A stretch of 29,338 bases of DNA from JAVBQJ01 sp031549115 (GTDB lineage Bacteria; Verrucomicrobiota; Lentisphaeria; Victivallales; Victivallaceae), in NCBI GenBank assembly GCA_031549115.1, contig JAVBQJ010000162.1, positions 1-29,338 on the forward strand, read 5' to 3'. A model generated the notes under the pieces. It made no database searches. It was not told the origin of the DNA and was given only the letters and a program-made list of their open reading frames with translations. Made by a program: the position numbers and the translations under genes. Every line of letters starts with the position of its first letter. The first letter of the stretch is position 1. This document shows positions 16,630 through 24,500 of this stretch, piece after piece.

Positions 16630-16685
16630 GCTTTTCTCCGGCTCCACTGTAATCACACTCCTTGCAATGAAATATACCAAAATGT

Positions 16686-16713
16686 AGTATACATCATATT
16701 CCATTGATTGCAA
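16686..16713 (-). promoter_or_regulatory. Promoter of the small membrane protein gene
   Basis: Minus strand TTGCAA (16713-16708), 16-bp spacer, TATACT (16691-16686), about 55 bp upstream of the start. It lies in the 170-nt space before the next gene upstream; nothing else was seen there. Confidence 0.65.
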
Positions 16714-16799
16714 GGTAAAAATCACGTGTCCGCCGGGAAAAATCGGGAATTTCGACACACGCTTTCGCTATGGCGGTGTGAGTGGAACGTGCCGGGATT

Positions 16800-17519
16800 T
16801 TACGGCGCTATTGCCGAAAGTGGTTCCGGCAACAGACGTTCGGCGTTGTTCGGGGTTGCCAGTTCATAGAATTCGGCAAAGCAGAGCTCAGGTTCTCTCG
16901 AATATTCGTCGTCGACGCCCGGGCAATCCGATTTCAGCCGCAATACACCGGAAACTCGGCCGGCCTGCATCATTTTGAGGTGATTTTCATTGTGATAGGT
17001 ATTGCCGCCGACCAGAAAAACAGTGGCGCCGCCGCGGGTGAAGTCATATTGGCTGACCATGGCGTCACGCGGAAGTCCGAGCAAAGATATCGCGATTTCC
17101 GGTTTGTAGGCGGATAGCACGGTTTGGAAATCTTCGGAAGCCATCAGCATTTCCAGACTCATTCCCGGTATCGTCGTCATGCTTTCTGGCAATTTGGGAT
17201 TAGATCCGACTTGAAGGACCCTGAACTTCGTGCGCTGTTCCGGAATTCCGGCGGCGATCAACCCCTGTTGGAACGCTTCGATCTGCGGCTGCAGATATTC
17301 GGCGTCGTCATACAGTACCAGAATGTTTCCGGCGGTATCAACGAGGTGCCTGCCGAATCCCCAACCCTGGGCGCGCCACTGGGTGACGTAGCGTTCGCGG
17401 GATGGGCCTCCTCCATCGATTCGCCAGGAGTCTGTCACGTTTTTCAGAATCTGGAACCCGATCAAGCCCAATGCTCCCGCGATGGCGATCAGAGTGAAAA
17501 TGATGACTTTTCGCTTCAT
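16800..17519 (-). CDS. Membrane-anchored or secreted protein of unknown function
   Basis: The 239-residue product starts MKRKVIIFTLIAIAGALGLIGF, a signal anchor. The rest alternates beta and alpha segments (GNILVLYDDAEYLQPQIEAF, EIAISLLGLP, GATVFLVGG), somewhat like a periplasmic sugar-binding or ABC-substrate-type fold, but no diagnostic motif was found. An in-frame upstream start (17564) is less likely because AAAGGG stands in front of the ATG at 17519. It lies 75 nt downstream of the DUF4838 gene with an inverted repeat in the gap, so it may or may not belong to that operon. Codon use is less GC-biased than that of the flanking enzyme genes. Confidence 0.6.
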   Translation of the reverse strand: MKRKVIIFTLIAIAGALGLIGFQILKNVTDSWRIDGGGPSRERYVTQWRAQGWGFGRHLVDTAGNILVLYDDAEYLQPQIEAFQQGLIAAGIPEQRTKFRVLQVGSNPKLPESMTTIPGMSLEMLMASEDFQTVLSAYKPEIAISLLGLPRDAMVSQYDFTRGGATVFLVGGNTYHNENHLKMMQAGRVSGVLRLKSDCPGVDDEYSREPELCFAEFYELATPNNAERLLPEPLSAIAP

Positions 17520-17547
17520 ATCCGAGCCCTTTCGTTTCCACGCATTA

Positions 17548-17580
17548 CCATACTTGCAATCCATCGGAATGCAAGTATGG
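17548..17580. repeat. Inverted repeat in the gap after the DUF4838 gene
   Basis: CCATACTTGCA (17548-17558) and TGCAAGTATGG (17570-17580) form a perfect 11-bp stem; three more pairs form past an A-A mismatch, leaving a 3-nt loop. No T-run follows on either strand, so it is not a standard terminator. It may be an operator, an RNA-processing site or a mRNA-end stabiliser. Confidence 0.6.
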
Positions 17581-17594
17581 AGATAGGAGGCGGC

Positions 17595-19739
17595 TCAGCG
17601 TTCGACGAAAATGAAGCGGCTGACCCGGAGATTGGTTACTTCGGGGTTTTTCCGGGACGCCACATACAGGATGGTGCCGGCGGCGGTGGGGAAGCGGGGG
17701 AATTTGACCAGCTTGTAGCCGGGACCGGCAATCTGCGATACCGGCACGTAGCGCGCCGGACCCGGATGGAAGCCCAGCTCCAGCAGGTCTTCGTCCGAAG
17801 CGTCGGCGTCGCACTTCACCTCGGCGTAAATGTCGAAGTCGCCCGCCGGCGGCAGTTGCACTTGCAGCACCCATTGGGCGTTTTCGCAAGCCAAACGCAC
17901 CGAGCGGCCGGATGCCGCTTCGGGGTCGTCTTCGATGAAAGCCCATATATCCTTGTAATACACCGTTTCGTCGGCGGCGTTGAACGCCAGCCATTTTTTC
18001 CCCGCCGCCACCGCGGGCGCTTCGCCCTGAATGGCGGTGACGCCGTGAAGTTTGGCGAAGCGCTGCCACTGCCGTTCGCCGTTGTTGGCCGGATCCTCCG
18101 AAAAATGCTTCGTCCCGGAGCGTTCGGCGATGGCCAATTGCTTCTCGAGCAGGCTTTTCCAATCGGCGGGAGATAATTCCGGCCGCTCCAGCAGCACGAA
18201 GTTGATCGGGGCCGCCGCTTCCGCCAGCCGCCGCGTCAGTTCGGGGTTATCGGCGACTTCGGCGGCGGCATCGTTCAATGCCTGCCGGGCCTCCCATACG
18301 CTTGCGTCGTCCAGCCAGCCGGTGGAGCCGATGGCAAAGCAGCCGACTTTGCCGCTGTAAGCCGCGCCGGCCTTGCTCACCAGATCGATGTAGCGCCGCA
18401 CACCCGTCGCCGCCGGGCCATAATAACCGGCCAGAAATTCATCGATCAGGCGGTCGGTATCGAGCTCGGGATTCCACAGCAGCTTGCCGATGACGTATGC
18501 CCGTAAATCGGCGAGGTCGGCGATGCCGCCGCCGTAGGCGGAGCCCTGCTCGAAAACCGCCGAAACCCGGTTGGCGGCGAAAAACTGCAAATCGGCTTCG
18601 AGGGTATGCCAGTTGGGCATCGGCTGGTAATATTCGGTGAAGTTGGTCACATAATTCCAGATGTACAATTCGGCGGCGAGTTTGCCCCAGGCCTCGAGAT
18701 TGGCGGCGAATTCGGCGTTGGCGGCCGATTGGAGCGGCTTGGAGAAGTCGCACTCGATCGAACACAGCCGCACGATGATATTCGCGGCTGGCCGGATGGT
18801 TGCGGGCGGCATGCGGGTGTCGTTGTACGCGAGGGTTTCCACTTTGACCGCCGGAAATTCTTCGCCGACCGCGGCGGCGACCTGATTGACCGCGTCCAAC
18901 AGGAGATCGCTCAAATTGCCGTGCGCGGCGATAAAACCGGCGCAGTCGTCGCATTCGCACCAGAAGCCGTTGTCGTTCTGGCTGACGGAAACGATTTCCG
19001 TTTCGGGATTCCGGCGCAGCTCCTCCAGGACGTTCCGGACGAGTTCACGGCGCATTTCCATGTTGCTGAGACACAGTTGCCCGTGCATGCGCTTCCCGGA
19101 AAAGAGCGAGTACCATTCGGGATGCTCCCGGAAGTATTTTTCCGGCGGCAGGAACAGGAAAAAGGTATGGCAGAAACCGAGGATGGTCTGATTGCCGCCC
19201 CACTCCTCCGGGATGCCGGTGTAATGGCCGTTGCTGCGGTTTTTGATCGCGAACGCAGGGTGCCCCATCACGCGGTCGGTGAAATTTTCGCGCCAGAAGA
19301 ACACCGGCGCCTGGCGGATGTCGATGGCGTCGGGTACAAAGAATGCCGCGAATTCCGGTATCGATTCCGCATCGGCGGTCCAGAAGCGTACCCCGTAGGC
19401 GGCCTCGAGGAACTCGTAAACCGCATAGAGCGTTCCCCGCGGCCGCGCCCCGGCGAGATACAGGGTGTCGCCGGAGCGGGAGACGACGATCTCGTCCTGC
19501 TTCCACTCTCGGGCGTCAAGTTCAAGCTCCGAAAAGAGCCCCACTTTGATGACCGGTTCGGCGGCGTCGCCGTGCACGACCGGCAGTTCGGTCTTGAATA
19601 TCGCTCCGAGATAATGCCGCAGCTCCGCGGCCGCTTTCGTTTCCACGGCCGTCGCGTCGACCGGTAGCGCAATTTTCCATGCCGCCGCGGCCGGGCTCAA
19701 CCCGGCCGCCAGCAGCAGCATGATCAGTAAGGATTTCAT
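17595..19739 (-). CDS. Secreted DUF4838-type glycan-acting protein, module B
   Basis: The 714-residue product has a signal peptide (MKSLLIMLLLAAGLSPAAAA). Residues about 30-130 form a GH20-domain-2/alpha-glucuronidase-N-like domain (ETKAAAELRHYLGAIFKTELPVV, ARPRGTLYAVYEFLEAAYGVRFW). The central part (about 140-460) is a DUF4838 barrel with WCECDDCAGF, the Cys-rich element typical of that family, and SVSQNDNGFW just before it. The C-terminal 170 residues look like a beta-sandwich, perhaps carbohydrate-binding. DUF4838 proteins occur beside sugar-degrading genes, but their activity is not established to my knowledge. AGGA precedes the ATG, and the stop of the pseudopilin overlaps this ribosome-binding site (9-nt gap). 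It is the third gene of the leftward operon of module B. Confidence 0.82.
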   Translation of the reverse strand: MKSLLIMLLLAAGLSPAAAAWKIALPVDATAVETKAAAELRHYLGAIFKTELPVVHGDAAEPVIKVGLFSELELDAREWKQDEIVVSRSGDTLYLAGARPRGTLYAVYEFLEAAYGVRFWTADAESIPEFAAFFVPDAIDIRQAPVFFWRENFTDRVMGHPAFAIKNRSNGHYTGIPEEWGGNQTILGFCHTFFLFLPPEKYFREHPEWYSLFSGKRMHGQLCLSNMEMRRELVRNVLEELRRNPETEIVSVSQNDNGFWCECDDCAGFIAAHGNLSDLLLDAVNQVAAAVGEEFPAVKVETLAYNDTRMPPATIRPAANIIVRLCSIECDFSKPLQSAANAEFAANLEAWGKLAAELYIWNYVTNFTEYYQPMPNWHTLEADLQFFAANRVSAVFEQGSAYGGGIADLADLRAYVIGKLLWNPELDTDRLIDEFLAGYYGPAATGVRRYIDLVSKAGAAYSGKVGCFAIGSTGWLDDASVWEARQALNDAAAEVADNPELTRRLAEAAAPINFVLLERPELSPADWKSLLEKQLAIAERSGTKHFSEDPANNGERQWQRFAKLHGVTAIQGEAPAVAAGKKWLAFNAADETVYYKDIWAFIEDDPEAASGRSVRLACENAQWVLQVQLPPAGDFDIYAEVKCDADASDEDLLELGFHPGPARYVPVSQIAGPGYKLVKFPRFPTAAGTILYVASRKNPEVTNLRVSRFIFVER

Positions 19740-19748
19740 AACGGTTCC

Positions 19749-20405
19749 TTACCAGTTGGCGTAGCTGAACCATTGGTAGCCGCGATAGTCGGCGCCCAAT
19801 GAGGGGTCGTAAACGAATTGCGGAGGCGGCGCGGCGCTGCCGTCTTTCAGCGCGGCACGGGTTTTTTCCGCATGGCCGTCCGCGAAGGAGAAGGTCGAAT
19901 TGTTGCCGTGCCGGCTCTCCCAGACATACCACTGGTAATTGAACCATTTGGAGTCGGAAAAGATCACCTGCAGCGTCGGATTGTCCAATTGGCTGAGCTT
20001 GTAGTTGCGGTCGCCGGCGCCGTTCCAGACGTCGTGCGTCAGGAAGCTGTTGGCGCCGATCCAGTTGGCGCCGTCCGCCGCCTGCGCCGGCACCGGACAG
20101 CCGTTGACGCGCAGAAACTGTATTCCGGATTCGGTGTCTTCCCATTTGGTCCCCAGATAGGGATTCAGGCGCGCGGGCCAGAAGGTGATGTCGTAGTCGT
20201 CGCGGCCGGAACCGATGGCCGCGTCGTTCCAATCCCCGGCATACATGGTCCAGGCCAGAATAAGTTGTTTGTTCGTTCCGACGCACTTGGCCGCCTGGGC
20301 GGCGGCGCGCGCTTTGGACAAGGCCGGCAACAGCATGCTGGCGAGGATGGCGATGATCGCAATCACCACCAGAAGTTCTATAAGTGTGAATCGCCGTTTC
20401 TTCAT
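19749..20405 (-). CDS. Pseudopilin, module B
   Basis: The 218-residue product has leader MKKRR, then FTLIELLVV with Glu+5 and the same 29-residue hydrophobic helix as the other two pseudopilins of the window, followed by KCV. Arg, not Gly, precedes the Phe. The C-terminal domain shares no obvious similarity with the others except the H-X9-DG motif (HGNNSTFSFADGHAE) and many Trp/Tyr residues (WFNYQWYVW, YQWFSYANW). It would be anchored in the inner membrane after prepilin-peptidase action. It sits between the DUF4434 gene (19-nt gap) and the DUF4838 gene (9-nt gap), with GGAG before its ATG. Confidence 0.9.
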   Translation of the reverse strand: MKKRRFTLIELLVVIAIIAILASMLLPALSKARAAAQAAKCVGTNKQLILAWTMYAGDWNDAAIGSGRDDYDITFWPARLNPYLGTKWEDTESGIQFLRVNGCPVPAQAADGANWIGANSFLTHDVWNGAGDRNYKLSQLDNPTLQVIFSDSKWFNYQWYVWESRHGNNSTFSFADGHAEKTRAALKDGSAAPPPQFVYDPSLGADYRGYQWFSYANW

Positions 20406-20424
20406 AGTGACACATCTCCACAGG

Positions 20425-21513
20425 TTAGGAATTGATTACGTTGCTCCGTTCGAGGGTCAGCGGCACAGCCGGCCGGACTGCGTCGAGAACCATCTCCCGG
20501 TAATACACATAGGCTTCGTACAAGGTGGCGGCGCGTTCGCCGCCGAGGCGGACCGGATGGGCCGGATTGTGCATCAGCCCCGGATACTGATAGATGATCT
20601 GTTTGTCGACATACGGCGCGGTCAGCTCCAGCTGCGCCGCGATGCGCGACATTTCGGTCGGCAGCAGCGCGCCGTCGCGGTCGAATTCCCAGATTTCCAG
20701 GTCGTTCCAGATCGCGGTACGGCCGCGCTTGCGGCAATAGTGATAACAGAACTCGTTTTCGTGCCAGGCGTCGTGGGCGAACTTGAAGTTGTCGTAGAGC
20801 AGCGGCAGCCGTTCCAGGCTGGTGCGGCGGTCGGCGCGGGCAATCCGCCCCCAGCGCCGTTCGTCGACGCCGAGCCCGACGGTGTCCTGGTAGGCGATGA
20901 TGTCGACGTCGATGTCTTCGAGGATTGCCGGGGTCACCGGACGGTCGCCGTTGGGCGCGATCATAAAGGGGCAGTCATGGATTTCGCGGATCGCCGGAAC
21001 GATGCGCCGGAGGCTGTCGCGCCCCAACCGTCCGCCCGGATGGTACTCGTAGCTCCAGTAGAAGCCGCCGAAGCTTCGCGTGTCGCCGTAAAGCTCCAGG
21101 AGCTCCTTTGCCACCGTGCCGCCGATGTCGATCGCGGCCTCCACTTCGGCGGCCGGATCGGGGCAGAACATCGCGTAAATGCCGTGAATGACGGTCATAC
21201 CCAGGCGGTCGGCCTCGGCGATGATCTCGCTGTACAGCTGCGGTTTTTTCGCCAGCCACGCCGGCATCGGCCAGCGCCGGCTCGGATAATAGGCGCGAAT
21301 ATCCCCCGCGCCGTTGCGGGCGTCGAGGCACTGCTGAAAAATGATCGTGTCGATGCCGATCGCCACCATATCGACGAGCAGCTGCCGCCAGTCGTCCGGC
21401 GTCATCGCACGCAGGTCGTCCTGAAACCGTACGCCTTCTTTGTCGCTCCAGTGGTCGAGCTGGGCGAAGGTGCCGCTGATCAAACGAGTGTCGGCACTGT
21501 GAAATTGATCCAT
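20425..21513 (-). CDS. DUF4434-type TIM-barrel protein, module B
   Basis: The 362-residue product begins with LISGTFAQLDHWSDKEG and DWRQLLVDMVAIGIDTIIFQQ, the opening strands of the DUF4434 glycosidase-like barrel. Further strands include GMTVIHGIYAMF, SFGGFYWSYEYHP with an acidic residue in the position of an acid/base, CPFMIAPNGDRP and DIDVDIIAYQDTVG. No signal peptide is present, so it probably works in the cytoplasm, unlike its operon partner. It may process sugars released outside. Function is inferred from fold only. A TTGACT-17-TATACT promoter and GGGAG precede it. It is first in its operon and divergent from a LacI gene. Confidence 0.78.
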   Translation of the reverse strand: MDQFHSADTRLISGTFAQLDHWSDKEGVRFQDDLRAMTPDDWRQLLVDMVAIGIDTIIFQQCLDARNGAGDIRAYYPSRRWPMPAWLAKKPQLYSEIIAEADRLGMTVIHGIYAMFCPDPAAEVEAAIDIGGTVAKELLELYGDTRSFGGFYWSYEYHPGGRLGRDSLRRIVPAIREIHDCPFMIAPNGDRPVTPAILEDIDVDIIAYQDTVGLGVDERRWGRIARADRRTSLERLPLLYDNFKFAHDAWHENEFCYHYCRKRGRTAIWNDLEIWEFDRDGALLPTEMSRIAAQLELTAPYVDKQIIYQYPGLMHNPAHPVRLGGERAATLYEAYVYYREMVLDAVRPAVPLTLERSNVINS

Positions 21514-21536
21514 AAGTCATATCTCCCTTTCCCATT

Positions 21537-21565
21537 AGTATAGATGATTTTGCCCCGAAAGTCAA
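21537..21565 (-). promoter_or_regulatory. Promoter of the DUF4434-pseudopilin-DUF4838 operon
   Basis: Minus strand TTGACT (21565-21560), 17-bp spacer, TATACT (21542-21537), about 23 bp before the ATG. The palindrome of the divergent LacI promoter lies about 50 bp upstream. Confidence 0.75.
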
Positions 21566-21608
21566 TAGCGCCGGGACGCCGGTTTGCGCACAAGTTACGC
21601 ACAAAAAC

Positions 21609-21637
21609 TTGACAACCCGGAAGTTCCGGGTTATCTT
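21609..21637 (+). promoter_or_regulatory. Promoter of the module B LacI gene
   Basis: TTGACA (21609-21614), 17-bp spacer, TATCTT (21632-21637). Only five bases separate the -10 box from the ATG, so the transcript should start at or next to the start codon. Confidence 0.75.
21614..21632. promoter_or_regulatory. Palindromic LacI operator filling the promoter spacer, module B
   Basis: AACCCGGAAGTTCCGGGTT: two perfect 9-base arms around one central base, exactly spanning the space between the -35 and -10 boxes. A protein bound here would exclude RNA polymerase, so autorepression by the LacI protein is expected. Confidence 0.7.
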
Positions 21638-21642
21638 ACGAT

Positions 21643-22563
21643 ATGAAAGAAATTTCCATCCAGAAAATCGGCTGCAGGCTTGGTGTCCATCATACGACGG
21701 TGTCGCGGGCGCTGAACGGTCGCGCCGGGGTTTCGGCGGCGTTGCGGGGGAAAATCCTGGCCGCCGCCCGGGAGCTCGGCTATGCCGCGCCGCGGCGGCG
21801 GCGCGCAATCGCGGTGATATTGCGCCTCGACGGGGTGGGTATGGACGATTACACCTATACGCTGCTGTATTACCTGTCGCGGGCGATCAACGCCGCCGGT
21901 TACCGCATCGAAATCCTCTACGAAAACGATCTCGACTTGATCGACGAGCGGCTGGTCGACGCCGGGGTGTCGCTGCTGCCGTTCAACCGCATCGCCCGCT
22001 TCTGGTCGCGGACCCGGTCGCTGCCGCTGGTATGCGTCAACGACTACAGCGACCGTCTGGGCGGTGTGTGCGCGGTTCTGTCCGACGACCGGAGCAGCAT
22101 TCAATTCGCGGTCGATGAGCTGCGCCGGGCCGGGCACCGGCATATCGCCTACGCTTCGCTGGAGGTCGCCACCTTGAATACGGATTTGCGCCGCCGTTAC
22201 TTCGACGCGGCAGTGCAATTCCCGGGCGCCGGAAGCCCGGTGGTTTTGACCGGCGGCGATGCCGGACGGATCGTCGCCGCCATGCCGTCGGAGGTCACCG
22301 CGGTGGTGTGCGTGTCCGAGCTGCTCGGCGAAGAGCTCTACCGCGCTTTACGGAGCGCCGGGCGGCTGGGGGAGGGGAGGTCGTTCGTGAGCTGGGTGAT
22401 GCCGGGCCGCCACTGGTATGGGGATGCCGGTATCGCCACGGTGATCCAGGATTACGCCGGATTGTCGCAGCAGGCGGTGGAGCTGTTGAGCGCCACCTTC
22501 GCCGGAACGCCGCCGGGGAACGACCGTCTGGTCGCCTGCCTCACCGGCGGCTTTCCGGCGTGA
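21643..22563 (+). CDS. LacI-family transcriptional regulator, module B
   Basis: The 306-residue product carries the LacI DNA-binding domain (ISIQKIGCRLGVHHTTVSRALNG...AARELGY, residues 4-45) and a shortened sensor domain (AIAVILRL, VCVNDYSD, SSIQFAVDELRRAGHRHIAYAS, TAVVCVSELLGEELYRAL, ATVIQDYAGLSQQAVELL). It is about 30 residues shorter than usual LacI proteins. No ribosome-binding site precedes the ATG, and the -10 box is five bases away, so the mRNA is probably leaderless. It is divergent from the DUF4434-pseudopilin-DUF4838 operon, which it most likely controls, and convergent with ilvB (7-nt gap). Confidence 0.9.
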   Translation: MKEISIQKIGCRLGVHHTTVSRALNGRAGVSAALRGKILAAARELGYAAPRRRRAIAVILRLDGVGMDDYTYTLLYYLSRAINAAGYRIEILYENDLDLIDERLVDAGVSLLPFNRIARFWSRTRSLPLVCVNDYSDRLGGVCAVLSDDRSSIQFAVDELRRAGHRHIAYASLEVATLNTDLRRRYFDAAVQFPGAGSPVVLTGGDAGRIVAAMPSEVTAVVCVSELLGEELYRALRSAGRLGEGRSFVSWVMPGRHWYGDAGIATVIQDYAGLSQQAVELLSATFAGTPPGNDRLVACLTGGFPA

Positions 22564-22570
22564 GGGGATT

Positions 22571-24292
22571 TCATTCGACGATCATTTCCCGGTAGCTCTG
22601 GCCGCCGGGGATCATCGGCAGCACGTGATCCAGATACAGCGTGTGGCAGTCGAGCAGAAACGGTCCGGGGGTGGTCAGCATTTCCCGGATCGCCTCCTCC
22701 AGTTCGGCCGGGTGAAACACGTCGCGCGCCGGAATGTCATAGGCGCGGGCGATGCCGGTGAAGCTGGGAAACGGCCGGGCGTTTTTCATCCTTAGATCGG
22801 TGTTGCCGCGCTTGCCGCGATAGAAGAGGTCTTCGATCTGGGCCACCATCCCGAGATGCTGGTTGTTCAGGATCACCATTTTGACCGCGATCTCTTCGGC
22901 GGCGAGGGTGCCGAGCTCCTGGATGTTCATCTGGAAGCTGCCGTCGCCGTCGATGTTGATCACGCAGGCGTCGGGACATGCCAGCTTCGCCCCCATCGCC
23001 GCCGGCAGGCCGAAACCCATCGTCCCGAGCCCGCCCGAAGTCAGCAATTGCCGTGGCCGGGTGTAACGGAAAAACTGCGCTGCCCACATCTGGTGCTGTC
23101 CCACGCCGGGGACGATGATCGCTTCGCCGCCGGTCAATGTTTCCAGCATCTCCACCACCTGCTGCGGCTTCAGCGCCTCCGGCGCCGGTTCGTAGGCCAG
23201 GGGATGCAGCTCCCGCCAGCCGGCGATGGTTTGAAACCACGCGGCGCGCTCCATATAGTGCGGATTGGCGTTCAATGCCGCCAGCGTCTGTTTCACGTCG
23301 GCGTGAATCCCGAGGTCGGCGCGGACATTTTTGTTGATCTCCGACGCGTCGATGTCGATATGGACGATCCGGCTGCCGTCGGCGAAACGGGCCGGATCGC
23401 CGGTCGAGCGGTCGGAAAAACGGGCGCCGAGCACCAGCAACAGATCGCACTCGTTGACCGCGCAATTCGCATAGTAGTTGCCGTGCATGCCGAAGAATTT
23501 CAACGCCAGCGGGTGATTTTCCGGAAACGCTCCGATCCCCATCAGCGACGTCGCCACCGGAATATGGTACGATTCGGCGAATTGCCGCAGCTCCGCCGTG
23601 GCGTCGCCGGTGATGATGCCGCCGCCGGCATAGATGCACGGACGCGAAGCGCGCGCCAGCAGCGTCCGGATGGCTTCGATTGCCTCCGGCGTCGCGGCGG
23701 AAGGAGATTTGGCCGGAGCCGCCGGCGGCACCGGCGTTGCCGGCGTCCACGGAATGCGCTGCTTCTGCGCGTCTTTGGTAATGTCGATCCACACCGGTCC
23801 GGGGCGTCCGGCCTTCGCCAGCGCAAAAGCTTCGCGGATGGTCGGCGCGATGGCAGCGGCCTCCAGCACCAGATAGCTGTGCTTGACGATCGGCCGGGTC
23901 ATGCCGATGATGTCGATCTCCTGGAAGGCGTTTTTGCCGATATTCCAGCTCTCGACCTGGCCGGTGATGATCACCACCGGGATCGAGTCCATGTACGCGT
24001 CGGCGATGCCGGTCAACAGATTCGTCGCTCCCGGTCCCGAGGTCGCCATGCACACCCCGACTTCGCCGGTGGCGCGGGCATAGCCGTCGGCGGCGAAAGC
24101 GCCGCCCTGTTCATGGCGCGGCAGAATCACCCGGATCAACGAATCGGCCAGCGCCTGGTGGAATTCGACGGCGGAGCCGCCCGGATAAGCGAAACAGACG
24201 GCGACGCCGAGCTGTTCGAGGGTGCGAATGGCGATTTCGGCACCCTTCAACAAAGGCGCCCCGGCAATGGAATCGGAAGATATAAGAGTCAT
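22571..24292 (-). CDS. ilvB: Acetolactate synthase large (catalytic) subunit
   Basis: The enzyme joins two pyruvates, or pyruvate and 2-oxobutyrate, in the first common step of valine, leucine and isoleucine synthesis, using ThDP, FAD and Mg. Seen: CFAYPGGSAVEFHQAL and LPRHEQGGAFAADGYARATG with the catalytic Glu of HEQ; ATSGPGATNLLTGIADAYMDSIP; the central FAD-binding domain; and the ThDP motif GDGSFQMNIQELGTLA...NNQHLGMV. The 573-residue length from this ATG is normal. An in-frame ATG at 24325 adds 11 residues (LCIFLRKPLT) and has no ribosome-binding site; neither start has a strong one. No small subunit (ilvN/ilvH) gene is next to it. A valine-rich leader peptide lies upstream, so transcription or translation is probably controlled by charged tRNA-Val/Ile supply. 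A catabolic role (acetoin) is less likely given this leader. Confidence 0.93.
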   Translation of the reverse strand: MTLISSDSIAGAPLLKGAEIAIRTLEQLGVAVCFAYPGGSAVEFHQALADSLIRVILPRHEQGGAFAADGYARATGEVGVCMATSGPGATNLLTGIADAYMDSIPVVIITGQVESWNIGKNAFQEIDIIGMTRPIVKHSYLVLEAAAIAPTIREAFALAKAGRPGPVWIDITKDAQKQRIPWTPATPVPPAAPAKSPSAATPEAIEAIRTLLARASRPCIYAGGGIITGDATAELRQFAESYHIPVATSLMGIGAFPENHPLALKFFGMHGNYYANCAVNECDLLLVLGARFSDRSTGDPARFADGSRIVHIDIDASEINKNVRADLGIHADVKQTLAALNANPHYMERAAWFQTIAGWRELHPLAYEPAPEALKPQQVVEMLETLTGGEAIIVPGVGQHQMWAAQFFRYTRPRQLLTSGGLGTMGFGLPAAMGAKLACPDACVINIDGDGSFQMNIQELGTLAAEEIAVKMVILNNQHLGMVAQIEDLFYRGKRGNTDLRMKNARPFPSFTGIARAYDIPARDVFHPAELEEAIREMLTTPGPFLLDCHTLYLDHVLPMIPGGQSYREMIVE

Positions 24293-24344
24293 CGTCAATG
24301 GCTTTCGCAAAAAAATACATAACATGGATTACGGAGGCAGAAGT

Positions 24345-24432
24345 TCCCGGTAAGGATAGGTGTGAATCATACGGAAAAGGGTATGAAAGCCTGGAAGCCC
24401 GTCCGCATTACCGGGAGACGGATGCGAACGGG
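24345..24432 (-). promoter_or_regulatory. ilvB leader RNA with two mutually exclusive pairings (candidate attenuator)
   Basis: In the minus-strand RNA, segment 24432-24422 (CCCGTTCGCAT) pairs with 24408-24398 (ATGCGGACGGG): 11 pairs with one G-U, loop 13 nt, overlapping the end of the leader peptide. A rival pairing joins the loop segment 24416-24408 (TCCCGGTAA) with 24353-24345 (TTACCGGGA), nine perfect pairs; both cannot form together. A ribosome halted at the Val codons (24449-24438) would cover the first arm and favour the second pairing. No textbook terminator was found: seven T lie at 24316-24310 without a strong stem next to them, so control may act on translation. This, the leader gene and the two divergent promoters account for the 396-nt space 24293-24688. 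Confidence 0.6.
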
Positions 24433-24491
24433 CAAATAACGACGACGACTTGCGCCGGAAGCGCAAAATGTGTGTTCGTATGATTTTCCAT
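24408..24491 (-). CDS. Valine-rich leader peptide of ilvB
   Basis: A 27-codon frame starts with ATG (MENHTN...), has four consecutive Val codons and one Ile codon at residues 15-19 (VVVVI), two more residues rich in the same class later (V25), and ends with TAA at 24410-24408. Runs of regulatory codons in a short frame between promoter and a branched-chain biosynthesis gene are the mark of ribosome-mediated attenuation, as in the ilvB and ilvGMEDA leaders of enterobacteria. There is no ribosome-binding site; the expected transcription start is about 3 nt before the ATG, so it would be translated almost leaderless. Its stop codon lies at the base of the loop of the leader hairpin. It overlaps a meaningless frame on the same strand. 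Confidence 0.7.
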   Translation of the reverse strand: MENHTNTHFALPAQVVVVICPFASVSR

Positions 24492-24500
24492 GATGTTTTT

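Noticed and set aside
24310..24316. Seven-T run before ilvB as a classical attenuator terminator
   Set aside because: No stable GC-rich stem lies directly before it; the nearest possible stem is about six pairs with a bulge and ends about 14 nt away.
22856..24322. 488-codon open frame on the plus strand opposite ilvB, and a 441-codon frame opposite the module A LacI gene (7601-8926)
   Set aside because: Same reason: composition-driven shadows of well-identified genes.
24305..24392. GGCTTTC and GAAAGCC in the ilvB leader RNA as a possible element hiding the ilvB ribosome-binding site
   Set aside because: Seven pairs over about 80 nt is weak and could be chance; kept out of the feature list until conservation is known.
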